Below are positions 41,901 through 56,900 of a stretch of DNA of 64,000 nucleotides, piece by piece. Below the pieces are notes generated by a model that worked only from the letters and a program-made list of their open reading frames with translations, made no database searches and had not been told where the DNA came from. Location of the stretch: positions 61,463,078-61,527,077 of the forward strand of contig NC_134841.1 of assembly GCF_965363235.1 (NCBI RefSeq), in the 5' to 3' direction. The stretch's first letter is position 1. Each line of letters begins with the position of its first letter. This DNA comes from Mytilus galloprovincialis. Its lineage: Eukaryota; Mollusca; Bivalvia; Mytilida; Mytilidae. Position numbers and translations under genes: made by a program.

Positions 41901-44900
41901 ACAAAAAATTAACAACTATAGGTCACCGTACGGCCTTCAGCTTAGTTTACATATTTTAGTTTGTGATTATGTCAGTTCATCTATCAACTATTAGTGATGG
42001 GTCAATGATATAAGGTATGCAGATGTATATGAATTGACCCATCGTATTGCGGTGGAAATTATTTCCCCCCTCACCCCTTTTCAGTCGCGGTTCATTGATT
42101 CTGAATGTTTGCCATTATTTATATGTTACAGTTTGTGATTAAATTTTTAGACAAAAGACTAATGTTAAATCAATGATACTAGTATTTGTTATGCAGTTGT
42201 GTTTGCATTTGAATGTTTCTTTTCCATGGAGATTATATGGCTCTACCCTCTCATCATGGATAATTGACTATGAAACTTTGACATAGTTTTACAAGTGAAA
42301 GTTTGGGTTTGGCTTAGTTTAAAGGGAATTCACCACTAAAGATAGGTCGATGGTATGTGGTATGCAGTCTTATTAGCATGTCATTTAATATTCCTATGGA
42401 GGTTATTTGGCCCTGCACCTTTAGTCATAGCTCATTGACTTTGAATGCTTTGCCTAGTTTATATGTTTAATTATTGCCATTTTAATTTCAATATTTGCAT
42501 TATTCCATCAAAATTGAAAAACACGCAGTTTGTTCATTTTTGTTTTATTCTTTTAATAATAAATTGAAAAGATCTTTTGTGGCATAACAATATTGATTAA
42601 TATCAGAACGTTAAATCAGATTTAAAATCTCCCCAACTTAAAAATCTTTGAAAAGAAATCAGTCAGCTATACATGAATACTTTTTCACTTATCAAACTTG
42701 GTTGATACTTACCTATGCAACTTTGAGTATTACACGATTGTGTTTCCTGACCATTGCCAGCGCAAGGTGCTCCATTATATTGTGCAGTAGGATTTGTACA
42801 CGACCTAGTGCGATCTTGTGTTCCGCCATCACATGTTACGGTGCAACTCCCCCATGATAACCAATTTGACCAATCGCCATCAACTATATATCATAAAGGA
42901 CAATACATAAATTGTTGTACACAGTAACATAACAGAATATAGATTAAAAAAGTAAGCTAGGAAAGATTCATTGACTCATGATCAATACAAGTATTTACAA
43001 TTATAATTTTTTATCTTAAAAAATTCAAACTTTAACACCAAAAGTTGACAAATCGACACGAGATTGTGATAAATTTTCAAAGGAATTTGTGAAATATTTT
43101 GATACATAGACGAAAATAACAACTTTTAAAACAAATGATGATTACCTTAGCCGTATTTGGCACAACTTTTTAGAATTTTTGGTCCTCAATGCTCCTCAAC
43201 TTTGTACTTATTTGGCTTTATAACAATTTTGATCTGAGCGTCACTGATGAGGCTTATGTAGACGAAATGCGCGTATGGCGTATTAAATTATAATCCTAGT
43301 ACCTTTAATAAATAGTAACAATGATATAGGAATCAATAATTATCCAAAAATAGATGACGTTATGTTTTCGCACAGCAATATAATTGTAACTCAGTCTAGT
43401 TCAGTATAAAATGCTTTCGTAAGAACAATTTTCATTATCAAATGGTTTTGTGTAAAGTTTTAATTACAACAGTTTGAATTTTTGCCTGGAATCTTAATTA
43501 ATATTTTACTTACTTGGACATGGTGTTAGAGTACATGTTTTTGTTGTTGCAGCTGACCCAACACAATTGGCACCACTATAAGCTGGTGCAGGATTAGCAC
43601 AAGTTCTGGATCTATCCTGTGTACCACTTGCACATGTTACAGAGCAACTTCCCCATGCACCCCATACAGCCCACATACCATCAACTTTGAGATTGTATAA
43701 AATATTTAGTTTTATCTTTCATAAATTCTTGGAAAATTGAAATTCAACGCACTCAAAATTAAAGGATCTCATGTTATAAACGTTCTTGAAATATACCCTT
43801 ATAAAAGACAGGTATGTACAAAAAAGTGAAGTGCATATTTCAACAATATCAATTCATTTACTATTTACAACAAATAAACAAATTTCGAGCACGTTCTACT
43901 AGGCTTTTGCTAAAGCATAAAAAAACGAGATTATGAAAAATAAAATATGAACAATAATATTAAGCATGATATAGCTATTTAAAAAATAAATCATACAAAT
44001 CTAAATAATGTACGTGTTGTCATATGTTTCGTCACTTTAATAATAACTTGAGAATTGTATACTAGTATATGTTTCATAACTGCATATTCCAAAATTGTTA
44101 TAAGACATACCTGGACAAGGGACTTGAGTACATGTCTGTATATCTGTACCCGAACCACTACAGCTTTGTCCAGAGTGTTGTGGTGCTGGACTATCACATT
44201 GACGTTGCCTGGTTTCGGTGCCACTTGCACAGGATACGGAGCAAGTTCCCCAAGAAGCCCAACTTCCCCAGTTACCATCAACTAAGCAATGTGTGTAAGA
44301 AGAAATAATATTTTAACATATGTAATAAGCAACATTATGGATTTTCAATTTTTGTTGACAGTAACACTTAAGCTTCAAGACAGTGTTAGGCAATAACATT
44401 GATTGCGATGATGTTTTAAGGTTCAATTTCATAAATCAAGTAGTTTGAATTGGAATATTATTTGATGATGTTTGTGTTCTCTAGAAATTTTTAATATTCT
44501 TGAGTTTCAATGTTTACCACGAAGAGAACCAGAAAAGGGCAGTTGTTAAAGAGTAAAAGGTCGGGTGATTTTGCTTTGTAACAAGGCGTCCGAAGCGTTT
44601 TTTTTTTTTTTTTATATATATTTACCGATGAACATATGTATCCGATTTAGAGTTAGAGACTAAAATATTTACAGTTTATATTTTATTGCAGGATAAGGAA
44701 TATTTTGTTTTGTTTACTTAAAGTTTATATACAGTTTTAAACAACTGTTAATTTTACTCGATTTAACCTGTAAAATGAGTTCCACACTTCTTATCCATCC
44801 TTCCACAAAAGGCTGATTCCAACATTTAAAGAAATTCAGCAAAATGTTAGAGTGTTCAGTTAACATGTTCACTTCTGAAAATATTAATGCATTTTTTTAA

Positions 44901-47900
44901 ATTTTATTTACTACACTAACTTGGACATGCGACTTTAGTACATGTCTGTGTTTCTGTACCGGAACCGCTACAGTCCTGACCATTGTGTTTTACAGCTGGA
45001 CTGTCACATTGACGTTGTCTGGTTTCGGTTCCGCTTGCACACGTGACGGAACAAGTTCCCCAGGATGCCCAACTTCCCCAATTACCATCGACTAAGAAGT
45101 GACAGGAAGAATAATAATGTTTTAACATAAGCAACATTGTGGATTTCTACTTTCTAGGGATAGTTGGTACCAATTACGGTTCAAGACAGTGTTAATAATA
45201 TAGATTACGATGATATTTTTAAGGTTCAATTTCATTAATCAAATAATTCATAAAATAATTCATCAACTATCGCATTTTGAATATTGTTAACATGTTTATG
45301 TTTTTTTTGTGTTCTTGTGTATTAAAGTTTGTCGTGTAAAAGGTAGAGCTCTATGGTTCTTTTGTAGTTTACTTCTTTATAAGGGAACAACAGAACACAG
45401 TTTGAAAGAATGCAGTTCTAAATATCAATCGATTTGGTGTCGTGTTTGCAGTTCAAACCCAATCGTCTTTGATAAAAATAAAAATGAATAATTTGAAATT
45501 ATTATGGTCCGAATCCCTTTCCTGGATTTACCGATGTATAATCCAGGAAAGGACAATCTATAGATTGGAGATAAAACACAAAAGGCATATGAATTATAAC
45601 TTATTGCAGATTAAAGATTTCTTTCTTTATGTTTAGTTAGAATATAGTTTTAAAACAACTGCAATTTTTACTCGACTTAACCCGACCAATTATTCAATTT
45701 CATTACTAGAATGATCATCTATACTTACTTGGACATGCGACTTTAGTACATGTCTGTGTGTCTGTACCCGAACCGCTGCAGTCCTGTCCGTTGTGTTGTG
45801 CTGCTGGACTGTCACACAAACGTTGTCTGGTTTCGGTTCCACTTGCACACGTTACTGAACAGCTACCCCAGGACGCCCAACTTCCCCAATTACCATCAAC
45901 TGAAATGTCAATTAAAATGGAAATAGTAACGTTTAGTATAACATGTATAAAATATACTCTTATGTTATGTATTTATTACTCCGTCATTTAACACAAGAGA
46001 AACTGTATCGGTCATCTAAGTCTCTGTGCATCATTGATAGTAACACTCTCCGATGGTGTTATTTGGTTATTACTGCTACATATTCTATCTATCTTCTTTA
46101 TATTTTGTTCAGACCCACAAAAAAGAGTAAAGAATCGTCTTTTAAAGACAATCACTCCTGCAAAAATTCGACTATAATATCGACAACATTTGATTTTTTT
46201 AAGGTCTTCACTTTTATTTTTTAAAGTGTCTATTTATCTTTTATAAGGCTTAAACCACAAAACTGGTAAACATGGTCATTACAGAGCAACCATTCCTGTA
46301 GGTAGTCGATTGACAATTACGGCAATGTGGACACATTTGATCTTATCTGGCTAATCATTTTTGCTATTAAAGTGTCAGTCCTATATTTTATAATTTTCAA
46401 GATAAAACACTCAAAAGGGTAAACATCATCATTGAAGAGCAATATTTCCAGTAAGGAGTCGTCGGCTGATTTCAGCAAGCTGATTTATTTGTAGATCTAG
46501 TTTTGCTTTATTATCATAATCTTCAAGATTCTAGGAATACAATTGGCTAAAAATTGCCATAAAAGGGCAATTTTTTCAATAAGAAGTCTACGAGCGATTT
46601 GGTTATGTTGGCTTATTTGTAGATCTTGTGTTGCTTATCTTATTCTTGCTTTTTAAAGTGTCTATCTATATATTATAGTTTTCAAGATAAGAGACAAAAA
46701 CACAATAAATGCATAAAAAAGTCAATAAAGAGCAATAACTCTATAACGAGTGATCGGACGATTTTAGCGATCTAACGTATTTGTAGAGTTTTTCTTGCTG
46801 AATATTTCTTTTTATTAAGTTAACTTTTTAACTATCTATTAATTATTTTAGTTCTTTAAGTCATATGAAACTTCAAATTAAATAAAAATGATGCATATGT
46901 TTTTTTATAACTAAATGGCTAGCTTTTATTATAAAACTATGTGCATATACCTTTTTCTGAATGAAATTTTTTTAATAAGTCCAAATTTAGAAGAAATTGA
47001 TGTTTTTAAATTATTGAATTTCAAGGCAATAATTCGCCAACATATTTTCCGTATGCAGTTACCTCAGCGTGGCCTTTCTCGTAAAAATCAGGTGATCGCA
47101 ATACGCAAATAGAAAGGGAAAACCCAAATTGGCAGAGAGAGTCAACGAACGTAAACATCGCTCCAATATCGAAATAAACTATATCTTATTGTACATGTCA
47201 TACACGTGCTTACCTCAATATACATGCTTAATTCTTTGTTGATTGTTTACAAACGTGACAAGCTTTAAAACACGACAATTAATTTGCTGCCATATTTTCA
47301 CATCAACACTGACCGAGTGAAATATTTTCATGACGATTATACGTTCTAAATTATAATCCTGGTACCTTTGATAACTATTATGGATGCGTAAAAAATGATA
47401 AAGCCGTGCAGAGAAGACTAAGTTTATTATATGTGCATGCATTGGTTCAATGATTGGATGAACACTCGTTTCAGTTGACTTTGGTTTTGGTAATATTTTG
47501 CATACAGATTTAGGCTCGTTCGACTATAACTGAATATCGAAAAAATAATGAATTAACATATTTAATTTTTTTGGATAAATGATTGCTTGAATTCTTTTAA
47601 GCCAAAATCATAAAAATTATGCAAAATGTTAACAAAATATGTGACATAGCCTATTTACTGTAACTTGACCTTAAGATATAAGGCAAAAACGCAAAAAAAA
47701 AAAAGATAAACAAAAAATCGTAATTAAAGGGCAAAATCTCCAGACGATTTCGGCAATATAAACTAATTGGTAGATATTTTCCTGTTGAGCATTTGCACAT
47801 GGAAAATTTGTCTTTAAATCTTATAATTTTGAAGATACAAAGCAAAAATTTGAAAAATAAATAAAAAATCTTTATTAAAAGGCAATAACCCCCGCTGTTA

Positions 47901-50900
47901 GAAGTCGTCTGACAGTTTTGACGTAAAGGTAGAAAGGTAAATACTTCATACCATGAGGTATTATCAAATTGATGTCGATTTTTTCCAATATTTCTAAATG
48001 ATATATCTAAGAACGTACCTGGACATGTGACTTGTGTACATGTCTTTGAGTCTGTGCTTGAACCACTGCATACTTGCCCACTGTGTTGTGGTGTAGGGTT
48101 ATCACACTGACGTTGCCTCGTTTGAGTTCCGCTTGCACATGTTACAGAACAAGTTCCCCATGATACCCAATTGCTCCACTGACCGTCAACTACAGAAACA
48201 AATTAAACGTCTGTGACGGAATAGTTTTGTGTATTTAAAATTTCAACACAGTATTTAGAGGAGTTTTGAATAAAAAAAAAATAAATAGTTTCTTCATGCT
48301 GCAATGTAGTAACATAACGTCTCTAAAATATCTTAATGAAAATACATAAAAAAAGTAATCGATTGAAACCTTTAACCTTAACTTAACAGCGTTTAATAAT
48401 ATCGTGTCCTAGTTTTATTTATGCGACTGAAAGACGACTTTCTTGAAAATGTGAAATGAACTTAAGACATAGACATACTTACTAGGACAGGCAATAAGAG
48501 TACAAGTTTTAGTTTCTGAACCGGCGCCACTGCAGTCCAATCCATTGTTAGCTGGTGCTGGGTTGGAACATGCTCTACTTCTACTTGAGATTCCACTTCC
48601 GCAACTCAGAGAGCAAGAGGTCCATGTCGTCCAATCTGCCCAGTTACCATTTACTACAATATAAGATAACATCTAAAGACTGTTATATGCTCATTGCTGC
48701 TCAAAACTAAGGTTTCCAATCGTATGTTAAAGACAAAACCTCTCAATGTCTTCTTTCTAGATGACTGAAAAACCGAACCTCATTTGAAGGATATATACAA
48801 TTTATATTTATATGATATAATCATTTTAAATTCAATGGAAAATCAGAAGCGAAGAAGGTCATATGTCAGTTTAGAAATTTCTTATCTACTCTTACTCCTT
48901 GGTATTTTATGTCTTATTTAATTGCTATTTATCAAGGTTTAAAAACAAGGTTGTTCCCTTGTTTGTTAGTTTTTTAACACAAACGAAAAAAATGTGTCCT
49001 ACCACCAATACATATTAACTAATCTAATCCTTAACAGACATACACTATTTTCGGTGTGTTTACTGTAAATGCAAAATGTTATTACTATATACTTCTTTAA
49101 AAATTTGGATATTTTGTTAAAGCCAATAATAATGGAAACTATATAAAGTACAGCACAGATCAAACAAATCAACGAGAACCGTGGTGTAGTGGTTAGTGCA
49201 TCGGACTGCTAACACAAAGGTTCCTGATTCGATCCCCTCTCCGGGGGGGGGGGGGGGAATTTCAGGGACTGAATTATCTGCTCTCCTTTGAAACCATTTG
49301 CGAGTATGGTCTTGAGGAAACGATGATAGTCCATCGGAAGGGGATGATAAATGACTGACCCGTGTTAAGAGAGAGAGAGTCATATCTCTTGAACATAAAA
49401 GACATCCTTGTAGATATCGAAAAAGATCATGCTAATGTCGCTACAAGGCAGCACTCGCACCCGCAAAGTGGAAAGGGGTTAATATAAGTTGCAATAACTT
49501 GTTTCCAATCCACTATAACGAAACATGTTAAAACTAAACTAACAAATCAAAATGTAAACGAAGCCTTACCTGCACATGATGCCATGGTACACGTTTTTGA
49601 GCTAGTACCTGAACCACTACATTGGTTTCCATTGTGTGCAGGAGTAGGATTATTACAGGATCTTGTCTTTGTTTGATCGCCAGTTCCACAAGTTACTGAA
49701 CATGAGCCATAAGAACCCCATGATCCCCAGTTTCCATCAACTGAGGAAAAAACAACATTAACGTGAAAAAAATATCTGTATCTAACTCTTTCACATAGGT
49801 ACTTAGATATCACTCACAATTGAAAATAGTCTAAATAAACTCAGAGAGATAACTTAAAACGCAATGAATAACTTTCAAGATCATGCATTTTCTAGTTTTG
49901 TTTATTTAAACGTCTTGGTTACAGTATGCCACCAAGGTTAAAATGAGAAAAAGCCTATAATTTCTCATGAATAAGTTTCAAAAAGATTCTTTTAGCAATT
50001 ATCAAAATAATATTCAAAAAAGAGTAAGATAAATATCTTGCACTAAAGGTTGGCACTAACTTCGATGAACTTTTATGAAAGTTTAAAATGAATTCCTCGC
50101 AACAGATGAGGTGCCAATTCAAATTACAAAATCTCAGAAACATTTGTAGATTTGACTTTGATAGAAGCACAATTATTTATACTCTTTCTTTATCTATTTC
50201 AAATGCACAATGAAAGCCATCAAACATATAAAAAATGGTAAAATTACAATACAAGAAAATGTAAGAGTGCATCTAAAATGTATCAATAAGAAAGCAAGCA
50301 TTTAGAAACGTCCGTTATTGCTACATATAGACAACAATATGTGACGAGGATGAACCCACCATTCTAACATTATGTAACATCTTCCGAAAAAGACATAAGA
50401 AACCTCCATTGAACAAACGTCCTTATGAAAGATTGTTAAGACATTGTAGTTTTTCGTCTCACTTATCAATGGCAACATTTGTTTCGAGATTTATTTAACA
50501 TATGCACACATTTTATCTTAAGTGTGTTTAAAAATGCCATTTGTTTGAAATGCAATGACAACATTTGTTAAACAACAAGTTTATGTGAATTGTCCCCCTT
50601 TATTGGATCATTATCTGAAATAAATGTAAGACACTTTTAATTAAAGTTGTAATTTTCAATCAATTGTTAATCATTGAATGAACAACTTGTCAACCTTTAC
50701 AATAAGAAGTATTGAAATATCTATATATTGTTTAATTATTCTAACATGACGTCCTTCAAACGCTTTGAGTACACACCCGTGGTAAAATATGAATATATTG
50801 CCAGTGCTGTTCCGATTGTACTCCCACGTCATATGCTTTTTATGAATGAGATACCCGACGTCATAGAACAATGACGTTAGAATGTAAGCATTTTACGGGA

Positions 50901-53900
50901 AAATACACGCTTGTGAATCCGAAAATCATCACAAGGAAACATACACAAATGATGCTAAAATGTGGCAAAAGCCCTTTATTGTACATCATATAAGACATAT
51001 AAATAAATCATCAAATTCATCCAAAACTGTCTAAATACATTATTTTAAATAGTTTAAGCATGTCACTAATGCAGTTTGCTGCGTTCTTTTACGCTAGTTT
51101 ATTAGTGCGTTTATTTATGGGAACGGCAAATATTTGCCTACACCTAGCACGCTTCGATCCAAAAGAATTGCCGTATGTGTCCTATCAGAATCGAAATAAT
51201 TCGCTCAGGGGTAAAATATTTGTCATAAAGGGCCAACCCGTGGTAAAATCACGATATATTCAAGCCCCCATGAATTATTTCTTAAATAATGTATGCTCAG
51301 CTTGAGAAAAAAAACCCACACATTTACTGTTGGATGCAATAGACCTTATAGTTTCATTTACCCTGCCACGTCCAATCTATGCATTTGTTAGATGTATTTC
51401 TGTTATGTATCATTCTGATAAGTTAAGTCCTTTTCATTTTTTATTAAAGTTTATTCTTATATTGTACAGTAACGTCACTGTTCCAGGTTAGGGGAGTGCC
51501 GGCGCATTCAAACAAGTTTAACCCCGCCACATTCATTCTGTACCTGTCTTGTAATTCAGTGGTTGTCGTGTGTTCTTGTATATTATATTTGTCTTTTGTT
51601 AATTATTTTGTTCACAAATGAGGCCGTTTGTTTTCTAGTTTGAATTGTTTAAAATTTGTATATTTCGGAGCCTATCTATAGCCTTTTACCCCATTGTTAT
51701 ATTCTAAGCCATGTCGGTTTTCTTCGTCGATATACAGGGGCATCAAACACATTTAATACTAAATAGCTCAATGATGATTGAGGCAAAGTTTGGACAAATG
51801 TAGCCCAGTAATTTTAGGAAAAAGAATTTTCAGACAACGACGACGGACGAAGAATACCATTTGATGAGAAAATCTCACTTGGCCCTTTGGATAGCAATTC
51901 TAATCTAAGATCCAATACAAAAATCGCAGCCTTTGTTTATTCTAATTATACTGTGAAATACCAGGGATTAAGTATTTTAACGTCATGGACAGTCGAAGAA
52001 GACATGACTTGTGCAATGCCAAAACTAAATGTATCTACAGGCAGTAGGATAGTTAGGAGTTTATCTCTTAATAGATAAAAATAAACGTGTGTGCATCTTT
52101 ATATATCCCGTTTTTAAAGAATACAACTTTAGTTATGTTTTAATTATCTGCTGACAAAATCGATATTAGTGCCAATGTAAACTATATTCAAAGATCTAAT
52201 TAAAACATTGGTAAGATACCATTTACTTATACTTTTATGAGTTGATAGTTTTTGTTAAATAGTTATCAAAGGTACCAGGATTATAATTTAGTACGCCAGA
52301 CGCGCGTTTCGTCTACATAAGACTCATCAGTGACGCTCATATCAAAATATTTATAAAGCCAAACAAGTACAAAGTTGAAGAGCATTGAGGATTCAAAATT
52401 CCAAAAAAGTATTAAAGCCTGTATTCATGTTGTTTTTTTAAATACGAAAACAGGGTTAAGTGCAAATATAGCGTACACATTATTCAAGGTATTCTCCAGG
52501 GTGATTACAAACATACATGAGCTCAAAATTGTTGTTGTTTGTTGCTTCAGAACTAGATTGCTGAGGAAAAATAAATATCAATATCGCCAGGCGTAGAAAG
52601 AGTCGAACATTTGTGACGCACTGTGAGGATATTTGGATAAATGACCTGAATTATGTTAAACTTCTTCGATAACTGATCATTTGCATCATTAGTTTTTTTG
52701 AAAGTAAAGACACCAAATGCACATTGTAGAAATGAACTATAACGTTAATACAGGTTTTTTTTTAAATTAAGTTTGAATTGGTTTATTTTTATATTTGTTT
52801 TGAAATGACTGCTTATTCATCCGATCTCTGCATGTAAAATTCAGTTTTATCCTAGGTATAAACCTATTTCCAAAATAATCTATTATGATTATGACTATTA
52901 CCGTTACATCGTAACTTACTTGGACAATAAATAGTGGGTGAACAGGAACTTGACTGACTTGTATCACCTACACACTGTGTCCCATCATACTTTGGTGCTG
53001 GATTCGTACAGGTTCTGATCCTGGTATATGTTCCAGACGCGCTAGGATTGCATGATACAGAACAACTACCCCACGATGCCCAATCTGTCCATGCTCCATT
53101 AACTGTAATAGGCAAATGTATAAAATGTTCCAATCTGTTATTATTATTTTTTATTGTAAATAGTATTGATAACTCAGTCTTTGATTCGAGATACCACAGG
53201 TATGAGGCAGTGTTCATAGACAAAGTGTCGTGGTGATAGAATCGATCTAATGTCAGATGATCATTAACATGAGAACTGTTTCTGCATTGTGTTATTACAT
53301 TGAAATTAAATTCAACATTGTCTTTAACATTTGAAAACTCGGCTTTCATCTTACTGCGATTGAGTGTTCCTGATGAAGACAAATATTGAAAATCGCGTCG
53401 GACACACCAAGATTTGTGAAGAGTAGTTCATTTTCTGGCAATGAGTGGACACCGCTGCATGCTGACAGACTGCTTATTCCGGACGGACATACAGCTCTGT
53501 AGGCTGTGATTAAAAAATAACTGCATTTAAAACATACATGGTTACATTGTCTGTTGCAAGAAATTAGATCGTTGAGAAATCAAATTAACCAAATCAGGCA
53601 AAATTTACTTTAAATATAAAAGTCGTCAAGTATTATTAAATAAATAATAATGACAAATTCAATAGCGCTCACCTAGCTGGAACTTTTTTAACCAAGAAAG
53701 TTCAAATCACGTTGGAAGCTAATAATGAATGAAATATACATGTCTTCTCCATTTGTCGATTAAAAACCTGTCAGCATACTTAGTTCTGACTTATTTTCCA
53801 AACATAGTTGTTTCCCTTAGACAGTTCGTCCATACTACTTACTTGGAGGCGGTTTAGCACAGTCTTCATCTGAAACACCATCGCCATCGTCATCTGAATA

Positions 53901-56900
53901 ATACAAATAAAACAAATATCATGCGTTTAGAAGGATAGTAGATAAAAACCCTGGATAATCGAGACGAAGTCACTGGCAGTTTTCGTGATGCATTTGTAGC
54001 AGAGGCACTTGTCTCTGAAATAAATGCCTATTTACCTAAACGTATTTTTTTATATACAAGTGACTGTGGTATATAGTCCTTTTTATATGTGATTGGAGTA
54101 GTTCGTGTATAACGCTTCTGAAAATTGTCGACTTGCCATTGCAGACCCATCTTCGCTCGCCAAGGGTTACGATCTACTCCCGCTCTCTTCACCCTTGGCG
54201 GATTGAGCCAACATTTGTGATATTAATATTGCGCCATCTATCGGAAGATTAAAGTCACGCCCATTCCGAATACATTATTTTTAACCAATGGTAGCACTTG
54301 AACTCTTCAGAATGAAGGTAAAATCACGGTAACGTCTAGATTCTACCCACTTGGTAAAGCCGGAGACGAAAATATACGTCAACATTCATGCATTTGTGAA
54401 TGAAACATACAATGACACTTCTATTAGATGATTAAAAACATTCAAGTTGTCACTAGATATAGTCGTTAGTTTATAGATGTAAAGACTTGTTGCACAATAA
54501 ACACGTGGCAATTGTTTACAAACACTTTCTACATTTACACGTGATCATGTTATAGGCGCTTTTTGATCGGATGCAGCGAGTTTCTACTGCAACCAATAAA
54601 AATCCTTACCTTGTGTCTCCGAAATATTATCTCAATCCGCCAAGGGTGAAGAGAGCGGGAGTGGATCGTAACCCTTGGCTAGCGAAGATGTTGCAGACCG
54701 TCTATTTGATTTTGAATGAAATAAATATATCAATTTTGAACTATAAGATTAAAAAAAAAGATATTCTTACGATGGTGTTTATCCAAATGATTGAGTTATG
54801 TACTGGCGTTTAACCTTTACTAAGATTAAAGCTCATCACAGATACCAAGCTCATAATTTTGTACACTGGATGCGGTTTTTTTCTTCTCCAAAAGACTAAA
54901 ATAAAATGCGTTAACAAATCTTACTGATATTGTCTCAGCAGATTAACCGAGAAACAAAAACGTAATTACATCGTCATTTCTTCCTTTTATTACATTACCA
55001 TTATTTTGATTTGCTGTTGTGCACAGTTCTTCGTCAATAAGGCCATCACAATCATTGTCAATACCATCACCGACGACTGTGACAGTCGGCACACATACCT
55101 GCAACGAAAATAAATAAGCAACGGACACAAAGAAAGATACCAGATAAAAGATGTTAATATAAAAATATATGTGTTATGACTTCCAAAAAGACAACTAATC
55201 AACAGAGTTCAATTGACCTGTAAGTAAGCAGTTATAGGTAGTCATACATATTTCAACTATGAAAACCAATACTGTATAGTCAGCTACAATTTGCCCCAAT
55301 GTGACAGACATGAACCAACTACAACCACTGAATTTTAGGCTCCAAACATATACATAATGTGGCGTGTTAAGCATGTATATGAGCAATCAATTCCCCTTAA
55401 CGAGCTAAATGTGTCACTCTTTCATTTATAATTTCATACGTTTGTTATAACACATCTATAGGTCTTTTCTGATGAGTATATAATAGTTTTGCGGATGCCT
55501 TGATAGTGCAAATACAAAAAAATATTAGTTTTACGAAAACAATAATGCAAAGATATCTAATTGTAAATGTAATCTTAAAGTCATATGAGTACGTCATCGA
55601 GCCAGCAATCCAACGACATAGCTAATCAGTACATATCTATAATTCAAACAATTTACCAATCTCTAAATCACACTCAGCCAAAAAATAATATGAATAAATG
55701 GAACACAGATTATCTATTTTTAACACCAAATAACCAAACAAGATGAAAATATGACACAAAGCAACCACTGATGAGATTACCTGCCTTGGACAGGAAAACG
55801 CATATTCGGTGGGCTTATTCTATTAGGAAAACTTTGTGGTTCAATAGTCATAATTTCACACAAATATTAGTGCTTACACATGGCACAGGGATTACTCAAG
55901 ATAACTAAGTAGAAAGATTATGAGGAAATACTTATCCCTCTATCTTGAATACACAAACGGATAAAGGAAAAGGTGACCAGTATAATATCTTAGAAAAAAA
56001 TCAACAGAAGGTACAGTAACGGTTGTTTTAGAAATTATTTTCAACAAAATTGCAGTTATCAATATTTGAACTGTCTTTACTATACCGAATTAATTTTTGC
56101 CATCCTCATTCCTGTAGTGAACCCATACGTCTCCTTGTTAGCCTTTCCATAAAGAAATCCCCCAAATATAGAAATTGGTGATGTATGGCGAACAGTATGA
56201 GATCCTTCCGATACTGAAATGTACCCTCCTACAAGATCGGTATCAGGAATATCGTAGTAAGCAGTATTTGCTGGGAAAGAACCTCCGTTGAGTTTTAGTC
56301 CACTCTTATCTGCTTTGTTCACAACAAAAAGGAAAAAGTTTTCGTAACTTCCAGCAGTATATTTAGGTGTCGTAAATGTATAATCGGCAGCATATTGTTC
56401 TATAGGTGGAATTATAAGCATAGCGGGATCAGCTGGTTCCGATGAAGACGTCTGACTTTTAACAATCATCACTAGGAATATTGGTTTATCTGCTGTTATA
56501 TAACAATAATTGTTAGAATTGATCGAAAGTTGTTTTTGGTCACCTAGAGTGGATAAGGTGAATGAATTTGTCGATATCTGCCCATTTTTATTGCATTTAT
56601 AGGTAACTTGAGTGGAGTCTTCACTAGAAATAAATTTATAGTAATCTCCAATGGTTCTTGCTGGCGTAGGAACAGTTGCAAACCTCTTTCCCCAGGTGTT
56701 AACTGGAGTAAGCTGCTCTACCAAGTGATCTTGACTGCTTCCTGATCCGGTGTTTGTTTTCATATTACCACTGAATGCTGAAACAGGCTTGTCGCTAGTG
56801 ATTCGAGCTCCGGTTAAATCACCTGTGCTTTGAAGATGGATTGCATCAAATCTGTTCAAAATGACAGAAATTGTCTGACCTTTTGAATATTTCTGTCCAT

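Larger units (their letters stand above)
44111..45899 (-). repeat. Tandem duplication, about 810-bp unit, three exon-bearing copies
   Basis: Exons 11, 10 and 9 end at 44111, 44921 and 45729, spacings of 810 and 808 bp. Intron sequence is copied too: AAGCAACATT.TGGATTT, CAAGACAGTGTTA, GATTACGATGATATTTTTAA and GGTTCAATTTCAT are found after two of the exons (about 44325-44440 and 45125-45235); AGTTTTAAA.CAACTG and ACTCGA.TTAACC are found before two (about 44730-44770 and 45645-45685). Confidence 0.85.

Noticed and set aside
49174-49246. A functional tRNA-Ser(GCT) gene
   Set aside because: It has boxes A and B and a GCT loop, but lacks the long variable arm expected of tRNA-Ser and a matching acceptor stem, and it is followed by a SINE body.
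54571-54813. 80-codon plus-strand open frame
   Set aside because: It begins inside the MITE and crosses its right terminus and target duplication; no domain.
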